In this document: positions 8,277-15,573 of the stretch, piece by piece
How the letters are laid out: each line of letters starts with the position of its first letter
Numbering within the stretch: position 1 is the stretch's first letter
IMG/VR virus record: IMGVR_UViG_3300037245_001260
Coordinates: 1 to 40,612 of that record
Reading direction: 5' to 3' (one strand)
From: a virus
Length of the DNA stretch: 40,612 nt
Notes under the pieces: generated by a model
Database searches by the model: none
Told to the model about the DNA's origin: nothing
What the model saw: the letters and a program-made list of their open reading frames with translations, nothing else
Position numbers and translations under genes: made by a program

Positions 8277-11200
8277 ATATATCCCTAACAGATATGCTGA
8301 CAAGAGCTACGAGGTTGAGGTTGAGCCTTGTAAACTTATTGACGGTATTGAAGAGTTAATAAACAAACACCCCGCAAAGAAGCAATCGCTTCACTGTATC
8401 AAGTGTGCTATTTATATCAATGGCGAATGGCTAGAGGGTGCAGATTGGCAACAGCATGAATGTCAAGATGGGGATGTAATAGAAATTACTCACACCATTG
8501 AAGGTGGTGTGCTTACATTCATATTTACCTTTGGTGGATTACTTGACTTCTCAGTAGACCCTCCTGAAGCAGAGACAGAAAGTACCGAAGAGATAGTTTG
8601 GGATGGTCCGAAGACTAACACTAAACAAGGCGTAGTTATGCCTGTCGTGTATGGTACTCACGGTGTTGGTGGAACATATATTAACTTTAATATATGGAGC
8701 GATGGCGAAGACAACTACGCAGACATGTTGGTCGCTCTGTGCGAAGGAGAGATATCTGGCATCCGTAATGAAGCTGATGATGGTAACGCTGCTATACCTT
8801 CCACTTTGGAAGACGTAGATACTGCGACTCCACACATTAGACTTAACGAACAGTTCATATCGGATTACGATGAAGCCTCTTGGGCAGGAAGGTCAGGAAC
8901 TAATCTTCAGACTTCTATCCAAGGGTTTAGAAACCTTCAAACTTTATACGACTATGCTTATGATGTACCTGCGGAAAGAGATAGTCCTGGTGGTAAGTGG
9001 ACATTACTATACACTACCAACGCAGATATAGACCAGTTCGACCTTAAGATGCAAGCCGATCAGTTGTATAACTACAACAAGAAAGGCAAGATGCGTTCTA
9101 ACGGTCTAAGGTATAGGGTTAGGCATAGTGTTACTGGACAAGACACTTGGACGTATGACCCTCCTGTTTCTGGTACTGTTGATAATTCTGATTCATGGCA
9201 TAAGGTAAGCGGTAAGTCACAGTCTGCTACTAAGGTAAACCTAACAGTTGATGTTGGGGCTAGAGACAGATACGACGTTCAGATACAGAGATACACTCCT
9301 GCTACAAACGCAGACGATGCAAAGAATCCTTTTAAGGTTATGCAGTTAACAGAGATAGTTAGTGAGGATTTAGCCTACCCAAACACGGCTGTCCTTGCTA
9401 TTCGAGTTAAAGCTACAGATCAGATATCAGGTTCTTTTCCTGAGATACTGACTACGGTGCAAGGTAGTAAGGTTAGAGTTCCTGATCTAGATGGTGGTGG
9501 TGGCGTAGAGTTTGAAGAATACTATTGGACAGGCACAGGTAATAACTTTGCAGAACTTGATGGTGGTGGTACTGAAACATGGGATGGTGCATCCTATATA
9601 GATCAGTACACATCTAACCCTGCGTACTGTATGAGAGACTTCTTAATTAATACTAGGTTTGGTGTGGGTGATGCTATCACTGATGCTGACCTAGACAACA
9701 CAGCTATAGATAACGCAGCCAAGAGATGTTGGCAGAAGGACACCGAATCTGGGATACATAAGAGTGAGTTGCATATTGTACTTGATGGAAAGAGTTCACC
9801 TAGTGACCATCTTTCACAGATGGCATTAGTGTCAAGGATATATGTATTTTGGTCAGGTGGGTTTATTAAGTTAAAGTATCTTGAAGATGAAGACCCTGTA
9901 CAACTTATTACAATGGGGAATATCTTAGAGGGTAAGTTTAGTACTACGTATATCTCTCAAACTTCTATTCCCAATATCTTAGCGGTTACATTTGCTGACA
10001 AGGCAGATAACTTTAAGTCAGCTACACGAGAGTTAGTTGACGAAGCCGAGTGGGCATTGAATAAACCACAGAGGAAAAAAACACTTAGTCTTAAAGGTGT
10101 TACTACTACGTCTCAAGCGTTACGAGAGGCGAAGTACCACTTGAATAGAGCTAGGTGGCGAAGACGAGTTGTTTCCCTAACCACTACAGTTGAAAGTTTA
10201 CATTGTGAGCCTGGCGACATTGTTGCTGTGCAACACGATGTTCCACAGTGGGGATGGGGTGGTCGTGCACTTACTAACAGTACATCTACTACGATAAACT
10301 TAGACCAAGAAGTACCGGCCAATGTTGTTGGTGACCCGACTGCTTATGACATCAAAGTTATACATGCGGAAGACGACTCTATAGAAACATTTGACATACT
10401 CAGTGTGAGTGGCAAGGAAGTCACAATTGATGGTAATTGGGATACTACTCCTGCTGAAGACGATTCATATATCATCGGAGTAACTGATGCTTCGATCAAA
10501 GAGTATAGAGTCACAGACATGACTGTTAACGAAGATGACTCGATAAGAATGAAACTAGAGGAACATTTAGCCGCTATTTATTCAGACACAGGCTACGTGG
10601 TAAGCGACGATGAAGCCAGCGAGTTACCAAACCCTGCTGCGTTTCCTCCACCAATTACTAACCTCACATTATATGAACTCCACAATGAAGTAGGCATGGG
10701 CGTGTCTTTTAGTCAACCCAAACCTACATCTCTTCCAGTTGGAGTTCCCACCAACGTTACAGGTGGTAGTGGTGAGATAATTGATTGGGACCACGCTGAT
10801 ATTTTTATGTCAACTGATAACGAGAAGTTTGTGAAGGTAGCTGAAGGCTATGGTAGTGATGATGTAGAACTCACAGGTTTAATGCCTGGGATTCAATACT
10901 ACATAGATGTTTACTCTATAAACAAAATAGGAATAGCGAACGTCACCCCTGTCAGTGCTACTATAACACTTACGGGAGCAAACATAGGTCCTCCTGCTTC
11001 TGCTACTGGTCTAGAGATAGATGACGGTGGCGTTGGTCAGGGATTGGTTACTACGTTTGGTGGTAAGGATTGTAAGTTTAAATGGAACCTCAATGCTCCG
11101 TACGGTGGTGCTGGTAGTTTAGAACCACAACAACCTGCTGGTATAGCAAGTACAGATTGGGCTGTTGTTCGTGACTTTAAAATTGAGATATGGAACTATA

Positions 11201-12210
11201 CAGGTACTATAAAGATTAGGACTGAGTACACAACTGATAAGTTCTATGCTTATACTTACGCAAAGAACTACGAAGATTCAGGTGGAATACCGAGGCGAGA
11301 GTTTCAAATAAAGGTATACCAAAGAAACTGGTTTTCTTTAGAGTCTATAGTTCCTGCTATACTGGCTGTGGATAATCCTAGGCCTAACATGGCAGTCTAC
11401 ACTCCACAGTTAGATAGTATTTACCGTGGTGTGCGAGTTGACTTCAGTTCATACAGAGAACTAGACAACGACATGGATTACTATAAGGTAATGTATGGGT
11501 ACAATAATCCTCCAACTGCTTCTGTAGATTACGTGGGTTGGAGAAATCAGGTTCATTCACTACAAGGGCTAGCACAGCTAACTAAGGTCTATGTTCAGAT
11601 TGTACCTTATGATGCATTTGGTGTTGGAGCTACTAGTGCTGTAGCTAGTGGTAGAACGGATGGCTTTGATTTTGTTAATGCTAGTCTTAACGAGTGGACG
11701 ATAAAGGCTGACGCTATCATTGCGTCTATCATCAAACACGGTGATATTAACAGCTCACATATTGGTGTAGAGCATTTGTCTGCTATTGAAGCTGACATTG
11801 GTACAATTAGAACTGGTTACATCAACGGTGTTATCATCACAGGCGGTATGTTTAGAACTGCTGAATCTGGTAAGAGGATTGAGATCACTGGAGATGGTAT
11901 AGCCTTAGCTCTTAACTCAGGTGGCGAAGGTTATGGTTATGTAAGATACGGAGATGACCCGGCAGAAAACGCTAGTATACATTTTGGTACTGGTGCTATA
12001 GCTTACATACATCACATGGCTGAAGCAGTTCCGTTCTATATTGCAGCGGAACAAACTGTTGGAGATTTTCATTTCTATAATAGATCGTCTGACCCTTCAG
12101 GACTTGCTGAGGTAGGCGATGTGTGTGTGGTAAACTCTAACTTTAAAATATGTATATCAGGTGGAGTTCCTGGCACATGGGAACTAGTAGGAAATCAAGC
12201 ATCAGTATAA
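8263..12210 (+). CDS. Tail tip/host specificity protein, gpI-gpJ fusion
   Basis: A 1315-aa central tip protein. Residues about 1-85 look like a ubiquitin-like beta-grasp domain ending in DGDVIEITHTIEGG. A hydrophobic stretch follows (VLTFIFTFGGLL), then the gpI-type signature QGVVMPVVYGTHGVGG. After this the gpJ-type body begins (ADMLVALCEGEISGI, then IRLNEQFI), with long beta-sandwich regions and fibronectin-III-like modules (about 800-1100, e.g. GLMPGIQYYIDVYSINKIG). The C-terminal end is probably the receptor-binding part. In lambda, gpI and gpJ are separate proteins. AAGGAGAGG lies upstream of the ATG, inside the gpK-like gene. The protein forms the tail tip and contacts the host receptor. 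Confidence 0.88.
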   Translation: MVLFKYIPNRYADKSYEVEVEPCKLIDGIEELINKHPAKKQSLHCIKCAIYINGEWLEGADWQQHECQDGDVIEITHTIEGGVLTFIFTFGGLLDFSVDPPEAETESTEEIVWDGPKTNTKQGVVMPVVYGTHGVGGTYINFNIWSDGEDNYADMLVALCEGEISGIRNEADDGNAAIPSTLEDVDTATPHIRLNEQFISDYDEASWAGRSGTNLQTSIQGFRNLQTLYDYAYDVPAERDSPGGKWTLLYTTNADIDQFDLKMQADQLYNYNKKGKMRSNGLRYRVRHSVTGQDTWTYDPPVSGTVDNSDSWHKVSGKSQSATKVNLTVDVGARDRYDVQIQRYTPATNADDAKNPFKVMQLTEIVSEDLAYPNTAVLAIRVKATDQISGSFPEILTTVQGSKVRVPDLDGGGGVEFEEYYWTGTGNNFAELDGGGTETWDGASYIDQYTSNPAYCMRDFLINTRFGVGDAITDADLDNTAIDNAAKRCWQKDTESGIHKSELHIVLDGKSSPSDHLSQMALVSRIYVFWSGGFIKLKYLEDEDPVQLITMGNILEGKFSTTYISQTSIPNILAVTFADKADNFKSATRELVDEAEWALNKPQRKKTLSLKGVTTTSQALREAKYHLNRARWRRRVVSLTTTVESLHCEPGDIVAVQHDVPQWGWGGRALTNSTSTTINLDQEVPANVVGDPTAYDIKVIHAEDDSIETFDILSVSGKEVTIDGNWDTTPAEDDSYIIGVTDASIKEYRVTDMTVNEDDSIRMKLEEHLAAIYSDTGYVVSDDEASELPNPAAFPPPITNLTLYELHNEVGMGVSFSQPKPTSLPVGVPTNVTGGSGEIIDWDHADIFMSTDNEKFVKVAEGYGSDDVELTGLMPGIQYYIDVYSINKIGIANVTPVSATITLTGANIGPPASATGLEIDDGGVGQGLVTTFGGKDCKFKWNLNAPYGGAGSLEPQQPAGIASTDWAVVRDFKIEIWNYTGTIKIRTEYTTDKFYAYTYAKNYEDSGGIPRREFQIKVYQRNWFSLESIVPAILAVDNPRPNMAVYTPQLDSIYRGVRVDFSSYRELDNDMDYYKVMYGYNNPPTASVDYVGWRNQVHSLQGLAQLTKVYVQIVPYDAFGVGATSAVASGRTDGFDFVNASLNEWTIKADAIIASIIKHGDINSSHIGVEHLSAIEADIGTIRTGYINGVIITGGMFRTAESGKRIEITGDGIALALNSGGEGYGYVRYGDDPAENASIHFGTGAIAYIHHMAEAVPFYIAAEQTVGDFHFYNRSSDPSGLAEVGDVCVVNSNFKICISGGVPGTWELVGNQASV

Positions 12211-12223
12211 AGGAGAGAGATCA

Positions 12224-12553
12224 ATGGCGATTGACGAACGTAATAATGCAGAGGTAAGACTTCAACTGAGCGTAACTCGACGAGAGTGGCGTGTGTTGAG
12301 AAAGCTTGCAGAAAAAGAAGAGGTAGACCCTCTTGAGTATATCTCTAATATAGTCAGAGGTTTTTGCAATAATCAACTACAGGGTAAGTACCGAGATCGT
12401 TTTAATAAGATGAATGTTCTTGAGTATGCTAACCTGTTTGGTGACGTAATGAGTGATGGAGAATTGAATTGGCTTCCTTCTGCTGTTCAGCGAGAGAAAA
12501 AGAAGGTATATGATAAGTACGGTGACAAGATAAAGGATAAGGAGAAAGACTAA
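12224..12553 (+). CDS. Conserved-looking small protein of unknown function
   Basis: A 109-aa, highly charged helical protein with AAGGAGAGAGATCA before its ATG. Residues 9-50 (VRLQLSVTRREWRVLRKLAEKEE) start with a short strand followed by helices, somewhat like a ribbon-helix-helix fold, but I cannot show DNA binding. The C terminus is Lys/Glu/Asp-rich. It lies between the tail tip gene and the first collar/fibre gene, and its stop touches the next ATG. It could be a fibre assembly chaperone or a regulator; neither is supported beyond position. Confidence 0.6.
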   Translation: MAIDERNNAEVRLQLSVTRREWRVLRKLAEKEEVDPLEYISNIVRGFCNNQLQGKYRDRFNKMNVLEYANLFGDVMSDGELNWLPSAVQREKKKVYDKYGDKIKDKEKD

Positions 12554-13177
12554 ATGGCTACTGTATACCCTGTTGAAAAAGATGCCTGGGCTGAGATATA
12601 TGAAGAAATGCCAATCATGGCAGGACATTTTAATAACCTACAAGATTCGATTGTGGCCTTGGAAACCAAAGTAGGAGTTAACACTTCCTCTGTAGGTCCG
12701 TCTCTAGATTATAGAGTAAATAACCTTATGATCGCTAGTACATATATGTACTTCTACGAGAATACTGCACCTACTGGATGGACAGCTACGCTTGCTGCTG
12801 GTGACAAGATACTTTCAACTTTTAAGCCAAACCATACAGGCTTCTACTCATATCCTCAAACTGCATCAGGCAATTGGGAGATATTGTATGATACGGGGTC
12901 TGGGTTAGCTAGTGATTGGCAGAGAGCACAGCATAACCATCAGTGGATGTGGTATAGTGGTGGTTTGAATTATAGCTATAGTTCTCTTGGTTATCAATTC
13001 AGGTTTGGTTCTTACACTGTAAGTGGAGGTGGGTTCATTGCTGGATGTGGTGGAGATGCCCATACTCACTTGTGCGGATTAGACTTATTTACTGAGAATC
13101 AGATACACACGCACGAATGGGGTTCTACTTGGAGACCTTCCGCTGCGATTGGCATAATAGCACAATACACAGGTTAA
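12554..13177 (+). CDS. Tail fibre/collar protein, paralog 1
   Basis: A 207-aa protein, first of three tandem paralogs. The N-terminal helix has the fibre pattern NNLQDSIVALETKVG; residues about 70-80 carry the collar motif ENTAPTGWT; the C terminus has IHTHEWGSTWRPSAAIG. His pairs in HNHQW and HTHEW resemble the HxH metal-binding knots of phage collar/short fibre tips such as T4 gp12, so trimers with bound iron are possible. It probably binds a host receptor. The ribosome site AAGGAGAAAGACTAA lies in the end of the previous gene. Only the ends are shared with paralogs 2 and 3; the middle has diverged, as expected under receptor selection. Confidence 0.75.
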   Translation: MATVYPVEKDAWAEIYEEMPIMAGHFNNLQDSIVALETKVGVNTSSVGPSLDYRVNNLMIASTYMYFYENTAPTGWTATLAAGDKILSTFKPNHTGFYSYPQTASGNWEILYDTGSGLASDWQRAQHNHQWMWYSGGLNYSYSSLGYQFRFGSYTVSGGGFIAGCGGDAHTHLCGLDLFTENQIHTHEWGSTWRPSAAIGIIAQYTG

Positions 13178-13191
13178 AGGAGAGCAAGTAA

Positions 13192-13827
13192 ATGACAACG
13201 AATTACCCAATTAGTTTAGATGTCTATGCGGATAAGATAGATAATATATCTACCGTACTAGCTTCGTCTGTAAACAATCTACAAGATGCTGTTGCTGCCC
13301 TACAGACACACATAGGCAAAGACAGTTCTGCTGTCGTTACAACGATAGATTATATGGTAGGTGACTTCTTTGATATAGGAGTTAGGCAATGCTACTTTTG
13401 GATGGCTACTGCTCCTGTAGGGTGGACAACTATTGCTCTTGCTTCAGAGTGTGCTGTTGTGGTGAAGGGTGGAGTAGCAAGTTATAATATAGATGGTGGT
13501 CAATACTTTGACCCATTCCAACCGGGAGGTAGTTCTGGCGCAGAATGGACAATTAACGATCAGATGCCAGGAGCACATAGACACCGTTGGTATCAAGGCG
13601 GTCTTGTTACACCATCAATGTACGATCAACCTTCTGGAGACCCCTTAATATTTAATAGTGGGGCAGAGGTATCAGGTATCATGCACAATGTACAAAAGGG
13701 AAAAGATCGTAAAGACACTTACGATTCAGGGTATTACACAGACACAGATTACCATACACATTCATTTTTAGGAGCATGGAGACCAACAGCAGCAGTAGGT
13801 TTATTAGCACAATATACGGGAGCATAA
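13192..13827 (+). CDS. Tail fibre/collar protein, paralog 2
   Basis: A 211-aa paralog of its two neighbours. It has NNLQDAVAALQTHIG near the N terminus, the collar motif MATAPVGWT, HRHRW in the middle as AHRHRWYQGG, and the C-terminal YHTHSFLGAWRPTAAVG. The order of helix, collar motif, His pairs and WRP end matches paralog 1. The ATG follows AAAGGAGAGCAAGTAA. The variable middle (about residues 85-180) is likely the receptor-facing part. It may form homotrimers or mixed fibres with its paralogs; the sequence does not say which. Confidence 0.75.
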   Translation: MTTNYPISLDVYADKIDNISTVLASSVNNLQDAVAALQTHIGKDSSAVVTTIDYMVGDFFDIGVRQCYFWMATAPVGWTTIALASECAVVVKGGVASYNIDGGQYFDPFQPGGSSGAEWTINDQMPGAHRHRWYQGGLVTPSMYDQPSGDPLIFNSGAEVSGIMHNVQKGKDRKDTYDSGYYTDTDYHTHSFLGAWRPTAAVGLLAQYTGA

Positions 13828-13840
13828 GGAGAGTAAGTAA

Positions 13841-14446
13841 ATGGCAACAGATTTTCCAACGACCATAGATACATATGTTACACTATTGGATAACATCACT
13901 ACCATCATGGCTGTCTATATTAATGACGTACAAGATGCGGTTGAAGCTCTAGAAGCTAAGGTGGGCATAAATGATGACGCTACTAGAATGCACGGTAAGG
14001 TAGAAAACTTCTTTGCAACAGGGAGAAAACTATACTTTTTTGAGAACGTGCCTCCTACCAATTGGGTTACTGAAGGTGGATTAGGAGATACAGTGTTAGC
14101 AATAAAAGGTGGTACACAGGCGTACGATAATCCCGGTGGTACTAAGGCTGGTGTGTGGAGTATGTCTAACTGGTGGAGTTCTGAAGAACACTGGCATACA
14201 GTATTTTATTGGGAGGCAAACGCAAACTATTCTTTCAATGTAGGTGGCGGTCCTATCAACACAGGCATTGGTGCTACGAAAGCCTATGGTCTTTCTGTCT
14301 TAGCTCACCACGGAGACCCAAGATTAGCAGTACCTAATAACGACGAAAAAAAGGCGTATTGTTCAGAGGATTATCATTACCACAATCACTACGGTACTTG
14401 GAGACCAAGGGCGGCAGTTGGAATAGTAGCTTACTATAATGGATAA
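13841..14446 (+). CDS. Tail fibre/collar protein, paralog 3
   Basis: A 201-aa third paralog. The N terminus has NDVQDAVEALEAKVG, followed by ENVPPTNWV (a changed collar motif with Asn for Gly) and YHYHNHYGTWRPRAAVG at the end, the most His-rich version of the HxH knot. The ATG follows AAGGAGAGTAAGTAA, nearly the same leader as paralog 2, so the leader was duplicated with the gene. Three divergent copies suggest a set of alternative or combined receptor-binding tips. Confidence 0.72.
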   Translation: MATDFPTTIDTYVTLLDNITTIMAVYINDVQDAVEALEAKVGINDDATRMHGKVENFFATGRKLYFFENVPPTNWVTEGGLGDTVLAIKGGTQAYDNPGGTKAGVWSMSNWWSSEEHWHTVFYWEANANYSFNVGGGPINTGIGATKAYGLSVLAHHGDPRLAVPNNDEKKAYCSEDYHYHNHYGTWRPRAAVGIVAYYNG

Positions 14447-14458
14447 AAGGAGACAATT

Positions 14459-14848
14459 ATGTTTTGTGATGGAAAATGTAAAAAGGGAAAGAAAACATGT
14501 GGTATGCTGTTAAGCGTATCCATGAAGAACGAATTAACTCAGCAATCAAAGATAATAGAACAGTGTGCTGTCATAGGAATCTTTGAGTCAATGGTAAGAC
14601 AGGAACAAGGACAGGTAAGGATTCAAGCTGCGGTAGAGAGTGGTAGGAATGAAAGTGCTAAGTGGATGCGTAATCAAAACGAGACGTTGGCTACTGGCTT
14701 TCTAGGAATTCTCTACGCTACGCAGGATGACGAAGAAGCAGCGAGAAAGATAAAGTACCTCGCTAACACACGAGATCAAATGATTGCACAAGAGAAGAAA
14801 GAAGAGACTGATATAATAGAAGGGGAGATTGAGGATGGCTCAGTATAA
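14459..14848 (+). CDS. Unknown protein with N-terminal Cys cluster
   Basis: A 129-aa protein. The first 14 residues hold three Cys (CDGKCKKGKKTC), a possible metal site, followed by a long helical region rich in Gln, Glu and Arg without a membrane segment. The end is acidic. Its last 14 nt overlap the next gene. It lies among fibre genes, so it may be a fibre assembly factor or a small virion protein. No family is recognised. Confidence 0.55.
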   Translation: MFCDGKCKKGKKTCGMLLSVSMKNELTQQSKIIEQCAVIGIFESMVRQEQGQVRIQAAVESGRNESAKWMRNQNETLATGFLGILYATQDDEEAARKIKYLANTRDQMIAQEKKEETDIIEGEIEDGSV

Positions 14849-15560
14849 CATAGGTAATGTTACTTTAGTTAATGCTAGCACTCAAGTAGTTGGGGCTAGT
14901 TGTGATTGGATTACAGCCGATGCAGTTAGGGTTGGTGATATGCTCAAGAAGAATGGAGAGAATGCTTGGTACAATGTTACAGCAGTTCAAACCGCAACTA
15001 GAGTTAGTATATCTCCACCATACGCAGGGGCTAATGCGTCTGCGGTTGGTTACGCAATCACTAGAGACTTCACACCAAACCTAGCACTACCAGAGGTATC
15101 ATCTGGTGACTTGGATTGGCAGGACTCATACACTAGAGCTGCACGTATTTTAGATACTCAGGTTATAGCCTATAGTGTGATACGTGGAGAGACGTACGCT
15201 ATATCATCTGGCTCAGGACGATTTGGATGGGCTGTTGGACATTCCGCTACACCGGGTATGGTAGTATTAGCTAATGCATCTAGTGGTGGCGATGCAATCC
15301 CTGCTATAGGTGTCATAGCTACAGACAATGGAACCACAGTGAACGTATATTATCGTGGTCCTTTGGCATCTTACCCAGGAGGTAGGTTCCCTGCAACAGG
15401 TGGTGCACGATTTTATCTCAGGGCTTGGAATACTACAGCCACATATAATCTTACAAATACGGCTCCTATTCTTGCAAGTTACATAGTGCAGTTTATAGGA
15501 ACCAACAAATCAGCATCATCGTTAATGTTAGACATTCAAGAAAATTATATAGAACTATAA
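14835..15560 (+). CDS. Putative tail/fibre-associated structural protein
   Basis: A 241-aa, Ala/Ser/Thr/Gly-rich beta protein starting MAQYNIGNVT at ATG 14835; a TTG at 14829 is in frame but less likely. The N-terminal 75 residues resemble short beta domains at the start of baseplate or fibre proteins (V-x-V-G-D-M-L-K-K and Y-N-V-T-A-V-Q). It contains three Asn-Ala-Ser tripeptides. It overlaps the upstream gene and is followed, after AAGGAGTGG, by the 893-aa fibre. A virion role is inferred from composition and context. Confidence 0.55.
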   Translation: MAQYNIGNVTLVNASTQVVGASCDWITADAVRVGDMLKKNGENAWYNVTAVQTATRVSISPPYAGANASAVGYAITRDFTPNLALPEVSSGDLDWQDSYTRAARILDTQVIAYSVIRGETYAISSGSGRFGWAVGHSATPGMVVLANASSGGDAIPAIGVIATDNGTTVNVYYRGPLASYPGGRFPATGGARFYLRAWNTTATYNLTNTAPILASYIVQFIGTNKSASSLMLDIQENYIEL

Positions 15561-15573
15561 GGAGTGGACTTAG

